Positions 8,356 through 18,776 of a DNA stretch of 64,000 nt are shown piece by piece. This DNA is from Smaragdicoccus niigatensis DSM 44881 = NBRC 103563 (lineage in GTDB: Bacteria > Actinomycetota > Actinomycetes > Mycobacteriales > Mycobacteriaceae), in NCBI RefSeq assembly GCF_000380645.1, contig NZ_AQXZ01000017.1, forward strand, positions 186,001 to 250,000, read 5' to 3'. Numbering within the stretch: position 1 is the first letter of the stretch; each line of letters begins with the position of its first letter. The notes under the pieces were generated by a model. It was not told the origin of the DNA, did no database searches, and saw only the letters and a list, made by a program, of their open reading frames with translations. The position numbers and the translations under genes were made by a program.

Positions 8356-8979
8356 TCAGCCGGGGAGCAGACCCCGCAGCCGGGCAATCAGCGATTCCCG
8401 GACCGCTTTCGTGATCGCGGCGTTGATCATCCGGTTGAGATCGTCGGTGTCGCTCAGATCAGCCATCAGGGCGCGCAGGTCGAGGTCGTTGATCGCGCGC
8501 CGGAGAACGTCGTCGGTCTTGAGTGCTCCGTTCACCACCGAGTCCGGCAGGTGGCGGATCAGCCATTTGACGTACCCGGGCAGATTCGCGTTCGCCAGCG
8601 CCTCGTCGGTGAAATCGGATGCGGGTGGCAGGGTGCCGTCGGCCTTCATTCGGTCCACTGCGCCAAGCAGACCCGCTCGAATCGCATCGATCTCAGCATC
8701 CGTGCGCGTGCCCGGCTGCGCTAACTGGAGCACCAGGGTCTCGCGGGATATGTGCAGGCGGCACGCGGCGCCGTCCAACCCAAGGAGGACGAGTCGCGTG
8801 CCGAGGGCCTCGATGTCGCCGGTCGCGATCGGTGCGACAACCCGGGCAATGCATGGGTCGGCAGGCCGCGCGGGGACGAAGTCACCGCCGCCGTTGGCGA
8901 CCTGCACACCGAGCACGACGCAGACCAGCGTGGCGGCGACGCCGGGGAGGACTGCGGCGCGCAGATTCCCGGGCCTCAT
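8356..8979 (-). CDS. Secreted/anchored protein of unknown function, MFS partner
   Basis: 207 aa from ATG 8979, which overlaps the stop of the MFS gene in an ATGA junction, so the two are translationally coupled. The N-terminus is a hydrophobic signal or anchor (AAVLPGVAATLVCVVLGVQV), followed by a mature region rich in Asp/Leu with two Cys (DPCIARVV and AACRLH). No family is recognised. The context suggests an exported accessory of the transporter. A longer reading frame continues upstream but only as antisense of the MFS gene. Confidence 0.7.
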   Translation of the reverse strand: MRPGNLRAAVLPGVAATLVCVVLGVQVANGGGDFVPARPADPCIARVVAPIATGDIEALGTRLVLLGLDGAACRLHISRETLVLQLAQPGTRTDAEIDAIRAGLLGAVDRMKADGTLPPASDFTDEALANANLPGYVKWLIRHLPDSVVNGALKTDDVLRRAINDLDLRALMADLSDTDDLNRMINAAITKAVRESLIARLRGLLPG

Positions 8980-10328
8980 GCGTGCCTCCTTCTGCGTACT
9001 GCGGTGAACGGAATCAGCGGTACGAGCGCGGCCAATGCCAGCCCCGCCCCGATGAGGAACGAATCGCGGAAAGCGAAGGTGGCGGCCCGCTCGAGTTGTT
9101 CGTCGAGGCTGCGTTCGAGCGCCTCTGCCGCTTGGCGCTGCTCGGGTGCCACCTGCAGCGTGGCGAAGGCCGGGTGTAAGTCCGGCACGCGTCCGCGCTC
9201 GCTCGCAAGTTGATTGCTCAGCCCCTTGGCAAGGGCAATCTTGTCCTTGACCGGCAACGGGGCATCCAGGACGAGTCCCGTGATGGCCTCCTGTGCGGGT
9301 GCCTGGGCGTCGACGAGATCGGCGGTGAACACCGGCGTCAGAATCGCCAGTCCGAGGACTACTCCCGCGTGCCGGGCGCCGATCGTCCAACCGCCGTGCA
9401 TCGCTCGCGGCACTCGATCGCGCAGGGCCTGGAAAGTAAGGGAGTCGACGGTCAGTCCAAGTCCCAGCCCGATCAGAGCTTGCGGCGCGATCGTCCACGC
9501 CAGGTTTGCCGAAGGCGGAATCGCCAGCGCGACCAGACCGCCGGCGATGAGCAGACACCCGGCCGCGGTTTCCGAGCGCGGGCCAGATCTGACCCGACGT
9601 GCCAGGGGAGTCGCAACGAACGCCGCAATCGGCACAACCGACACCGTGAGCGCGGCGACGGCTGGCGAGCGACCCCACCCCTCGACCAGAAGCAAAACGA
9701 CCAGGAACAACGCGGCGGTCAGCGCTGCCGAGAGCAACAGCAGGGCGAGGTTCGGCGCGATAACCGGGCGGTGCGTCTCCGCGGTGTGAACCGATGGGCG
9801 GCGAATCGTGAGCGCGGCCGGGACTGCGAGAACTGCGACCGGAACCTGCACGACGAAGATCGACTGCCACGAGATGGCCTCGGTGAGGAGTCCGCCGGCG
9901 ACTGGGCCAACCGCGGTTCCGATCACGCCCGCCGTCGTCCACAGGGCGAGACCCCGTTTCTCGCCGGTCGCCGCGACAAGCAATTCCAGGCATCCGACCA
10001 GGACGAACGCGCCGCCGAGTGCCTGTACGCAGCGCGCGGCGATCAACACTTCCATCGTTCCGGCCAGGGCGCACGAGGCTGACGCCGCCGCGAAAACCGC
10101 GATCCCGGCCGCGCACATCGGCGCGGGGTTCCAGCGGTCGCACGCCCAGGCGGCCGGTACGACAACGACGGCAAGGACGAGGTTGAACGCGATGAGCACC
10201 CAGGAGACCTGGGCGACGGTTCCACCCAGGTGCCGAAGGATCTCTGGCAGCGCGAGCGTGACGATCGCGGAGTCAGCGAGAACAACTGCCACGGTCAACG
10301 ACAGGAGGGGAACCGCGACGCGACGCAC
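8976..10328 (-). CDS. MFS transporter, drug:H+ antiporter type
   Basis: About 450 aa from GTG 10328 (RRVAVPLLSLTVAVVLADSAIVTLALP); TTG 10349 and GTG 10364 are in-frame alternatives, none with a clear ribosome site. Many hydrophobic helices are seen, with the DHA2-like helix 1 motif ADSAIVTLALPEI and QVSWVLIAFNL in helix 2. This fits an EmrB/QacA-type exporter using proton motive force, though the substrate is unknown. It ends in a 4-bp overlap with the secreted-protein gene at 8356-8979. It is divergent from the PNPOx-type gene at 10392. Confidence 0.8.
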   Translation of the reverse strand: MRRVAVPLLSLTVAVVLADSAIVTLALPEILRHLGGTVAQVSWVLIAFNLVLAVVVVPAAWACDRWNPAPMCAAGIAVFAAASASCALAGTMEVLIAARCVQALGGAFVLVGCLELLVAATGEKRGLALWTTAGVIGTAVGPVAGGLLTEAISWQSIFVVQVPVAVLAVPAALTIRRPSVHTAETHRPVIAPNLALLLLSAALTAALFLVVLLLVEGWGRSPAVAALTVSVVPIAAFVATPLARRVRSGPRSETAAGCLLIAGGLVALAIPPSANLAWTIAPQALIGLGLGLTVDSLTFQALRDRVPRAMHGGWTIGARHAGVVLGLAILTPVFTADLVDAQAPAQEAITGLVLDAPLPVKDKIALAKGLSNQLASERGRVPDLHPAFATLQVAPEQRQAAEALERSLDEQLERAATFAFRDSFLIGAGLALAALVPLIPFTAVRRRRHA

Positions 10329-10378
10329 AACAACAGACTTACGCGACAACCAGCGCGTGCGCACCCGGCAACGAGAAC

Positions 10379-10384
10379 TAACGT
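10379..10384 (+). promoter_or_regulatory. Candidate -10 (TAACGT), leaderless start at 10392
   Basis: The hexamer ends 7 nt before ATG 10392, placing the predicted transcript start at or next to the start codon. No Shine-Dalgarno sequence is seen. Confidence 0.4.
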
Positions 10385-10391
10385 TGCTCTT

Positions 10392-11192
10392 ATGGCGAAC
10401 TATGACCACGGCACCACGACCGGCGCTTCGACTCTGGCGTCGCCGCTGACCGAGATCGTCAATCCCGCCCAGCCGAGCGCCGCCGAAGAAGCGCGCACGA
10501 TCGTCGCGTCGACGAACATCGGGACGCTGGCTTCCCTGACCGTTGACGGCGACCCGTGGGCATCGTTCGTGACATTCGGCCTGCTCGGCGGCAACCCGGT
10601 GCTGTGCGTCTCGACGATGGCCGAACACGGGCGAAATCTGGCAGCGGATCCGCGCGCCAGCATCTCCATCGTGTCGGACATTGCCAAAGACCCTCTCGCG
10701 ACCAGTTGAGTGACGCTCGCCGGAGTCGTGCACCGACCCGAGGGCGACGAGTTCACGTCGGCCCGGGACGCTCATGTCGCGGCGGTCGAGGCGGCCAAGT
10801 ACTACATCGATTACACGGACTTCTCGGTGTGGGTGCTGCACGTCGACCGCGTGCGCTGGGTTGGCGGCTACGGCCGCATGGCGTCCGCGACGAGCACGGA
10901 CTACCACGCCGCGACGCCGGACCCGATCCTGCCGAAGGCTGCCTACGGCGTCGAGCACCTCAACGCCGACCACGCCGATGCACTGTTGCTCATGGCGCAG
11001 CACCTCGGCGGATATCCGGACGCGACACGCGCTGTGTGCACGCGGGCCGACCGGTATGGACTGGGACTGCAAGTGACGACGCCGCGCGGTTGGGCACCGA
11101 CGCGCGTGGGCTACCTCGAGCCGATCAACGACATTGCGGACCTGCGCAGCGCAACCGTCGAGCTGACGCGGCTCGCGCGGAGTAAGGGCTAG
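10392..11192 (+). pseudogene. PNPOx-like/DUF2470 haem-utilisation-type protein interrupted by TGA
   Basis: One reading frame runs from ATG 10392 to 11192 except for a TGA at 10707-10709. The first part (105 aa, MANYDHG to DPLATS) is a split-barrel flavin-binding fold of the pyridoxamine-phosphate-oxidase type (NIGTLASLTVDGDPWASFV). The second part begins VTLAGVVHRPEGDEF and carries the rest of the barrel and a C-terminal DUF2470 domain (EHLNADHADALLLMAQHLGG), as in HugZ-like haem oxygenases. Relatives have an Arg where the TGA sits (ATSRVTLAG), so a CGA to TGA change would explain it. GTG at 10710 could restart translation. It may be a real nonsense mutation or a sequencing error. No decay elsewhere is seen, suggesting a recent event. 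Confidence 0.8.
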
Positions 11193-11232
11193 CCGAACGG
11201 CAGGTGATCACGGGGAGCTCAGAAAGGGCGCT

Positions 11233-11238
11233 TACCCT
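11233..11238 (+). promoter_or_regulatory. Candidate -10 (TACCCT) for CopD-CtaG gene
   Basis: The hexamer lies 6 nt upstream of ATG 11245, favouring a leaderless start at that ATG rather than at GTG 11239, which directly abuts the hexamer. Confidence 0.4.
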
Positions 11239-11244
11239 GTGCAT

Positions 11245-13245
11245 ATGGCATCGACCGCTTCCGCCCAACACGATCGATCGCTGATTCCTGTTATCTACGG
11301 GGGAGCAGCGGCGGTGGCAGCGCTGGTCGCGGTCATGCTCGCGGCGTTGTCGGCGGAGGCGGTCCAGCAGTGGCTCGGCATTCCTGACCCCGGCGCGATC
11401 ACGACGTACGGATTGCCCGCGCTCACCGCGATCGCCGATGGTGCGGGGATGGTCTCGGTCGGCGCGCTCCTGCTTTCGGCGTTCCTGGTGCCACCGCAGA
11501 AGGATGGGATTCTCGACGTCGACGGATATCGGGGCCTTCGAACCGCCTCGGTCGCGGCGACCGTGTGGGCCGTCGCGAGCTACGCGCTCGTGCCGCTCAC
11601 CTTGTCGGAGGTGTCGGGGCATCGGGTCGGCGAGATCGTGTCCGCGCCGAACTTCGTCACGCTGGCCGTCGAGGTTTCGGCTTCGGACGCCTGGCTCAAG
11701 ACGGGCGTGATTGCGCTGATCATTGCCGGAATCTCGCGGATGGTCGTGCGCTGGGGGTGGACGCCGGTCTTGTTCGCGGGCGCCCTGGCCGGCTTCCTTC
11801 CGCAGGCAATCGCCGGTCACTCGTCAGCCGGCGGCGCGCATGACATCGCCACCAACAGCCTGATCATCCACTTGTTCGCCGCTGCGGTGTGGGTCGGTGG
11901 ACTGATCGCGGTCTTGATGCTCGCGTTCCACCGCAGCGAACATCTGCCGCTCGCCCTGCGCCGGTTCTCCGCGCTGGCAGGCTTCGCGATCGCCGCGATG
12001 GCGGTATCGGGCGTTCTGAACGCACTGGTGCGGATCACCCCCGGACAGCTGCTGACGACGGACTACGGGCGGCTTGTTTTCGTCAAGATCGTCATTCTGG
12101 CGGTGCTGGGCTTCGTCGGATTGCAGCAACGCCAGCGCGCGATTCCGCAGATCGGTGCCGGTCCCGGGCAATTCATCCGGTACGCGATGGTCGAGGTGGC
12201 GCTGTTCGCGTTGGTGGTCGGAGTCGCAGTCGGGCTCGGTCGTACGCCGCCACCGGCGGCGACGACGCGACCCACGGTCATGGAAGTCCAACTGGGCTAC
12301 AACCTCGACGGACCGCCGACTTTCGCTCGCTTGCTCTTCGACTGGCGATTCGACCTCATCTACGGCTCACTCGCGATCGTCCTTGCGGTGGTCTACGCGC
12401 TGGGCGTGCGACGGCTCGTCAAGCGCGGCGACGCGTGGCCGGTCGGCCGCACCGCGGCATGGCTGGTGGGCTGCGCGTTTCTGCTGATCGGTTCGTCCTC
12501 GGGCATCGGAAAGTACGCGCCGGCGATGTTCAGCGTCCACATGGAATCGCACATGATCCTGTCGATGCTGGTACCGATCTTCCTGGTCCTCGGTGCACCG
12601 GTGACGTTGGCGCTGCGCGCGCTTCCGCCGGCGGGCCGAAACAACCCGCCGGGTCCGCGCGAGTGGCTCCTGGCTGCGGTGCACAGCCCCGTCTCCCGGT
12701 TCCTGACCCATCCGGCGATCGCCGCGGCGATTTTCGTGGTTGGCTTCTACGGCTTCTACCTCGGCGGGATCTTCGGCGCGGTGGTCGACTCGCACTTCGC
12801 GCACCTGGTGATGACGGCTCACTTTCTGCTCAGCGGCTACCTCTTCTATTGGGTGGCGATCGGTGTCGACCCACACCCGCGGCCGACCTCGTCGCTCGCG
12901 AAGCTCGCCATGGTGTTCGGTGTGCTGCCGTTCCACGCGTTCTTCGCGGTGATCATGATGAACCAGGACACCCCGATGGGTGGCTGGTACTACAAGGGCC
13001 TCGGGCTCCCGTGGGTCGACGACCTGATGGCTGATCAAAGCCTGGGCAGCAGCATCGCGTGGGCGGCTGCGGAAGTTCCGCTCGTGGTCGTGATGCTCGC
13101 TTTGCTGATCCAGTGGGCCCGCACCGATCAGCGGGAAGCCCGCCGTATCGACCGGGCGGCAGACCGCGACAACGACGCCGAACTCGAGGCTTACAACGCG
13201 ATGCTGCGCGAGTTGGCGCAAAAGGACCGCGAGCCGCGACGCTGA
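11245..13245 (+). CDS. CopD-CtaG fusion: copper transport and cytochrome oxidase assembly membrane protein
   Basis: 666 aa from ATG 11245 (GTG 11239 adds two residues). The N-terminal half is CopD-like: several helices with AGHSSAGGAHD and HLFAAAVWVGGLIAVLML, the region where the family binds copper. The C-terminal half is a caa3_CtaG domain (MFSVHMESHMILSMLVP, VDSHFAHLVMTAHFLLSGYLFYW) with the His-rich helices typical of copper delivery to the CuB site of cytochrome c oxidase. Such fusions are common in Actinobacteria. The predicted role is copper uptake or handling for aa3 oxidase maturation in the membrane. It follows the broken PNPOx/DUF2470 gene on the same strand by about 50 bp. Confidence 0.88.
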   Translation: MASTASAQHDRSLIPVIYGGAAAVAALVAVMLAALSAEAVQQWLGIPDPGAITTYGLPALTAIADGAGMVSVGALLLSAFLVPPQKDGILDVDGYRGLRTASVAATVWAVASYALVPLTLSEVSGHRVGEIVSAPNFVTLAVEVSASDAWLKTGVIALIIAGISRMVVRWGWTPVLFAGALAGFLPQAIAGHSSAGGAHDIATNSLIIHLFAAAVWVGGLIAVLMLAFHRSEHLPLALRRFSALAGFAIAAMAVSGVLNALVRITPGQLLTTDYGRLVFVKIVILAVLGFVGLQQRQRAIPQIGAGPGQFIRYAMVEVALFALVVGVAVGLGRTPPPAATTRPTVMEVQLGYNLDGPPTFARLLFDWRFDLIYGSLAIVLAVVYALGVRRLVKRGDAWPVGRTAAWLVGCAFLLIGSSSGIGKYAPAMFSVHMESHMILSMLVPIFLVLGAPVTLALRALPPAGRNNPPGPREWLLAAVHSPVSRFLTHPAIAAAIFVVGFYGFYLGGIFGAVVDSHFAHLVMTAHFLLSGYLFYWVAIGVDPHPRPTSSLAKLAMVFGVLPFHAFFAVIMMNQDTPMGGWYYKGLGLPWVDDLMADQSLGSSIAWAAAEVPLVVVMLALLIQWARTDQREARRIDRAADRDNDAELEAYNAMLRELAQKDREPRR

Positions 13246-13400
13246 AACGGGGTTCCCAACACCGCGCTGAGACCCTGTCTGTCGAACGAATGACCTGGTA
13301 GGGGCGATTTGTCAGCCTTGAATCTCGATTGAGAAACGGTTGCCAGCGCGATCTGTGTGGTGGGGGAGTCCGGGTGACGCGCGCGGATAGCGTCCGCGGC

Positions 13401-14498
13401 ATGCGCAGTCTTCGCTTCCGGACCTTCGTGACCGTGGCAGCCCTCGGTGTCGGCATCCTCAGCCAGATGCCGGCCGCGTCGGCGGCGACCGCACTCAGCG
13501 AACTCAGCCCGAAGGCGGCGCTCGCCGAAGCCTCGCAGGCGTACGAGATCTCGTATGCGACGATCGGCTCGCGCGGCGAGGCGGCCGACGGATCCGGCTC
13601 GGTTTACCTGCCCAAGGGCACCGCGCCGGCGGGCGGTTGGCCGGTCCTCGCGTGGGCGCACGGCACGGTTGGAATCGGCGACGATTGCGCCCCGAGCCGC
13701 GCCGGCCGAACGCAGCGCGACATCGACTACCTCAACCACTGGCTCAAGCAGGGCTACGCGATCGTCGCGCCGGACTACGTCGGGCTGGGAACGCCGGGCA
13801 TCCATCCCTATCTGCACGGACTTTCCGAAGCCCACGCGATGGTCGACGGTGTCGGCGCCGCGATGGATGCAGTACCCGAGCTGAGCCACAAGTGGATGGT
13901 CATCGGACAGTCGCAGGGCGGTCAGGCCGCGCTCGAGACCGCGAGCACCGCGACGAAGTGGAGGTCTGACCTGGACTTCCGCGGCACCGTCGCAACGGGT
14001 GCAGCCGCGAATCTCGACATGGTGTTCCAGCTCGCCAACCCAGTGATCCCGAACGTGGGCATTCCGGAGCTCACGACGATCGCGTCGTACTTCATCGCTG
14101 GTTTCCGGACCGCCCGACCAGATCTCAACATCGACTCGTACCTGTCCGACGTGGGAAAGAAGGTCGTCGCCGATGGCGAGACCCTCTGCTTCGACGACAT
14201 GGTCAAGCGCGTCAAGGGAATCGGCATCGGCCAGTTGCTGAAGAAGGATGCACTGCCGCTGCGCGAGGCGATGAAGCAATACCTCGAGGTGCCGACCACC
14301 GGCTACGACCGCCCGATCTTCATCGGCCAGGGACTTCTCGACACCGTCGTTCCGGCGCCGCTCACCGCGAAGCTCGTGACCGAGATGACCGCCTCCGGTC
14401 AGCCGGTCACCTACAAGACGTACCCGACCGACCACAGCGGGACGATGGCTGCGTCGCTCGTGGATTCGACGCCGTTCGTCAAGGCGCGGCTGGGATAG
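13401..14498 (+). CDS. Secreted lipase (secretory lipase/LIP family)
   Basis: 365 aa from ATG 13401; GTG 13374 is an alternative. The signal peptide (RFRTFVTVAALGVGILSQM) ends in AASAAT. The alpha/beta-hydrolase fold has WAHGTVG near the oxyanion hole, nucleophile elbow GQSQGG, a late Asp in GLLDTVVP and His in DHSGTM. Features such as HPYLHGLSEAHAMVDGV and the overall length match the LIP family (triacylglycerol lipases and esterases acting outside the cell). It is monocistronic and converges on the SIMPL gene with 8 bp between stops. Confidence 0.85.
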   Translation: MRSLRFRTFVTVAALGVGILSQMPAASAATALSELSPKAALAEASQAYEISYATIGSRGEAADGSGSVYLPKGTAPAGGWPVLAWAHGTVGIGDDCAPSRAGRTQRDIDYLNHWLKQGYAIVAPDYVGLGTPGIHPYLHGLSEAHAMVDGVGAAMDAVPELSHKWMVIGQSQGGQAALETASTATKWRSDLDFRGTVATGAAANLDMVFQLANPVIPNVGIPELTTIASYFIAGFRTARPDLNIDSYLSDVGKKVVADGETLCFDDMVKRVKGIGIGQLLKKDALPLREAMKQYLEVPTTGYDRPIFIGQGLLDTVVPAPLTAKLVTEMTASGQPVTYKTYPTDHSGTMAASLVDSTPFVKARLG

Positions 14499-14506
14499 GC
14501 CTCAAC

Positions 14507-15208
14507 TCAGCGCAGGGAGAACTTCACCGTGACCTGGAACTGGACGGACTGAGTCCCCGGTTCCAGGGGCACACTCTCGGCGGCCTTGTCCATGTTCATC
14601 ACGACCGGTGGCTGCGAACCGCTGGTCGCCTCGGTGATCGTCACGACGTCGCCGAGATACAGGTCGGAAAGATCGGCGTACTGCTGAGCACGCTTCTTCG
14701 CGTCGGCGAACGCGAGGGAGCGGGCTTCGGTGACGGCCTTCGAATCGTCGTCGAGCGTGAAGCTCACCGAGTTCACCCGCGCATCGTTGCCGCCGGCGCG
14801 GACAGCGGCATCGATGACCTTTGACGCCTTGTTGAGGTCACGCACGACGACGGACACCATGTTCGTCACCTGGTAGCCGTTCGGTGCGCCGTCCGGTCGG
14901 TAGTTCGGCGAGATCGTGAACTGGCTCGTTCGGATGTCGGCCTTGGCCACGCCCAGCCCGCTCACCGAGTCGATGATCGCTTTCGCGCGCTCGTTCGCTT
15001 GGTTCATCGCCGTCGTGACATCCGCTGCGGAGGTGCTGACTCCGAGTTCGGCGGTCAGGGCGTCCGGTGCACTCCGGACTTCTCCGGTTCCGACGACGGT
15101 GACGGTCCGGCCTTCACCGTTGGGACCGGGCCCGGGGCCACCGCCGCAGCCAGCGAGAGTCGCGGCCGCGGCGATGGCGGCGAGGACGGTAACCGGGCGT
15201 CGCGTCAT
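14507..15208 (-). CDS. SIMPL-domain (DUF541) lipoprotein
   Basis: 233 aa. The signal peptide ends in lipobox LAGC (Cys21), followed by a Gly/Pro linker. The SIMPL domain is recognisable from VTVVGTGEVRSAPDALTAELGVST, NERAKAIIDSVSGLGV, RTSQFTISPNY and the late EARSLAFADAKKRAQQYADL. Family members are periplasmic or envelope proteins linked to oxidative stress or to assembling channel-like rings, but the biochemical role is not settled. It is preceded on the same strand by the PIG-L gene (24 bp gap), so the two may be cotranscribed. Confidence 0.87.
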   Translation of the reverse strand: MTRRPVTVLAAIAAAATLAGCGGGPGPGPNGEGRTVTVVGTGEVRSAPDALTAELGVSTSAADVTTAMNQANERAKAIIDSVSGLGVAKADIRTSQFTISPNYRPDGAPNGYQVTNMVSVVVRDLNKASKVIDAAVRAGGNDARVNSVSFTLDDDSKAVTEARSLAFADAKKRAQQYADLSDLYLGDVVTITEATSGSQPPVVMNMDKAAESVPLEPGTQSVQFQVTVKFSLR

Positions 15209-15231
15209 GGCTTCGAGTGTGCCCGAATCGC

Positions 15232-15960
15232 CTAGCTACCGAGATCGAACGCCTGGAACACGATGCCGTATTCGGCACCGATCGATGCACCCTCTTCCTG
15301 GAAGAACGGGGGCATGAATTCCTCTGGGTTCGGATGCCAGGGGAGAGCCGCCAGGTACTGCTCGTGGGCCTTGAGCGACGCGATTCCTCGGTTCAGATGC
15401 TCGACGGTGACCGCGATCCCGTGCGTCGGCTTGTTGGCGCTCGCAACGAGGAGCCACTTCGGGGAATGTGGCAAGAGGATGCCGTCGCTGACCTGCTCAG
15501 AGAAGACCCACGGATTGCCGGCGTCGCGAACGGCATCGATCGTGGCCAGTCCGGCGGCGCGGTGATCGGCCTGATTCAGACCCCATGAGACCTCGACGTC
15601 GAAGGCGGTCGTGAGGACGACGTCGGGGCGGAAGCGCCGGATCTGCAGCGCGATGTCGCGGCGAAGGTCGAGGCTGTAGACGAGCATCCCGTCGGGGTGA
15701 TCGAGCATCGTCAGGTCCGTGACACCGACCGTCGCACACGCGGCCTCTTGTTCGCCGCGACGGATCGCCGCCGTCTCGTGCGGCGGATTCGGCATTCCCG
15801 CTTCACCCTTTGTGAGCAGCAGATATGCCACCTCGATGCCTTGATCGGTCCATTTCGCGATCGCGGCGGACGTGCCGTATTCGAGGTCGTCCGGGTGCGC
15901 GACCACGCAGAGAATTCGCTGGAAGGTGTCGTCCGGAAGGAGAGGCAGTTGGGCGGTCAC
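15232..15960 (-). CDS. PIG-L family zinc-dependent deacetylase
   Basis: 242 aa from GTG 15960. The zinc site motif AHPDDLE is near residue 19, with LLLTKGEAGMP, HPDGML and NQADHRAAGLATIDAVRDAG as further family blocks including the second metal His. MshB, Mca and bacterial LmbE-type deacetylases (removing N-acetyl from GlcNAc conjugates) belong here. The short length and ending (EEFMPPFFQEEGASIGAEYGI) fit the generic LmbE/PIG-L group rather than MshB itself. The substrate is unknown. A longer frame extends upstream but crosses the divergent promoter region. Confidence 0.85.
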   Translation of the reverse strand: MTAQLPLLPDDTFQRILCVVAHPDDLEYGTSAAIAKWTDQGIEVAYLLLTKGEAGMPNPPHETAAIRRGEQEAACATVGVTDLTMLDHPDGMLVYSLDLRRDIALQIRRFRPDVVLTTAFDVEVSWGLNQADHRAAGLATIDAVRDAGNPWVFSEQVSDGILLPHSPKWLLVASANKPTHGIAVTVEHLNRGIASLKAHEQYLAALPWHPNPEEFMPPFFQEEGASIGAEYGIVFQAFDLGS

Positions 15961-16078
15961 AGCTACGACCGTAGGGTGCGACCGTCCGCTCTGCCAGGTG
16001 GTTTGGCCGCACGTCGGTAGAAATCGCCGATGCCGGGTACGCCGGTCATAACGAGCAATCAAAGAGGCGGGGATTCTC

Positions 16079-17002
16079 ATGGTCGTACTAGGTGCTCTTC
16101 TACTGATAGCTGCTCTCGCCGCGGGCGTCGGAGTGCTGGTGATGAACGCGAACACAGCCACCGACGAGTCGCTGCACGTCTTCGGGTACATCTTCGGGAC
16201 AACGCCGGCCGGCGGGTTCCTTCTCGGCGCTCTCGTCGGAGCCGTCGCGCTTGCCGGAATCGCTCTCATCGCCAGCAGACTCGCCGGCTCGGCCGGCCGA
16301 AGGAACTCAAGTCGGCAAGTCGAGGCAGAACGTGCGGCTTTGACGGAGAAGCACCACAAGGAGCTGACGGTTCTCAACGCGCAGGCAGAAGAGGATCGTG
16401 CGGCTCTCATCGAAGAGCACGAGACAGATTTGGCGCGGCATCGCCAGGAGGCGGAGACACAGCGGGTGACTCTGGCCGAGCAGCATCAACGGGAACTCGA
16501 CCGCCAATCCAAGGAGGCCGAGGCGGAGCGGGCCGAGCTCATGCGCCATCACGGAGAGCAGCTGGCGCTGGGAAAGCAGGCGGTTCGCGATGCACTCGAG
16601 CGTGCGCTTGGCAGTTCGGGCGAATTGGTCGCGGACAAGCCAGAGAAATTGGAGACCGAGACGTTAGACACCGAGAAGTCAGACACCGAGAAGTCAGACA
16701 CCGAGAAGTCAGATACCGAAGAGTCGAACGCGGAGTCCTGGGAAAGGGCTTTCGGCGACAAGACGGACGTCGACGTCACGGATATCGACGAGAGCAATGA
16801 CGACAAGACCGACGTCGACGAGACGCGGGACGAGAAGGTCGAACCCCTTGGCTGGCACCACGAGGTGGATACTCCGCACGAAGGCAACGGCCACCGGACG
16901 GGCCGTCACCGGGAGTCCGGCGAGACGGAGAATGGCGCGGCACCCCACAAGAGCCTGTGGCAGCGTGTGGTCTCGGCCGTCGACCAGCGTCGTCACGAAT
17001 GA
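16079..17002 (+). CDS. Membrane protein with cytoplasmic coiled coil and TEKSD repeats
   Basis: 307 aa from ATG 16079, preceded by an AGAGGCGGGG ribosome site. Two hydrophobic helices (about 2-23 and 41-63, the second AGGFLLGALVGAVALAGIALIAS) recall the LapA-type two-helix layout. A long charged heptad-rich coiled coil follows (EAERAALTEKHHKEL, DLARHRQEAETQRVTLAEQHQREL), then a repetitive acidic tail with three exact TEKSD units and VDVTDIDESNDDKTDVDE. No enzyme motif is seen. It may be an envelope-anchored scaffold; the function is unknown. Confidence 0.75.
   Translation: MVVLGALLLIAALAAGVGVLVMNANTATDESLHVFGYIFGTTPAGGFLLGALVGAVALAGIALIASRLAGSAGRRNSSRQVEAERAALTEKHHKELTVLNAQAEEDRAALIEEHETDLARHRQEAETQRVTLAEQHQRELDRQSKEAEAERAELMRHHGEQLALGKQAVRDALERALGSSGELVADKPEKLETETLDTEKSDTEKSDTEKSDTEESNAESWERAFGDKTDVDVTDIDESNDDKTDVDETRDEKVEPLGWHHEVDTPHEGNGHRTGRHRESGETENGAAPHKSLWQRVVSAVDQRRHE
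16667..16726 (+). repeat. 15-bp tandem repeat (GACACCGAGAAGTCA x3, plus one variant)
   Basis: Three perfect 15-bp copies and a fourth with changes code for DTEKS units. The in-frame unit length would let slippage change copy number without breaking the gene. Confidence 0.95.
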
Positions 17003-17046
17003 CCGGCGTTCGTCGCGGAGTGTGACAGCGGCTACCCTTGGTGGCC

Positions 17047-18723
<1,677 letters not shown>

Positions 18724-18731
18724 TCGCATGA

Positions 18732-18764
18732 CGGTGGGGCCCACGATATTCGTGGGCCCCACCG
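18732..18764. terminator. Bidirectional hairpin between ettA and a convergent gene
   Basis: A perfect 14-bp stem (CGGTGGGGCCCACG) with loop ATATT lies 8 bp after the ettA stop and 12 bp before the stop of the minus-strand gene. There is no clear T-tract on the plus side, but its symmetry and place make a shared terminator likely. Confidence 0.85.
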
Positions 18765-18776
18765 GCATAAGAAGGG

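Noticed and set aside
8980-10143. N-terminal extension of the 207-aa secreted protein
   Set aside because: The extension is Arg-rich out-of-frame translation of the MFS gene; ATG 8979 gives a proper signal sequence and overlap.
10707-10709. TGA read as selenocysteine
   Set aside because: Relatives have Arg rather than Cys at this place and no SECIS-like hairpin is evident; nonsense mutation is simpler.
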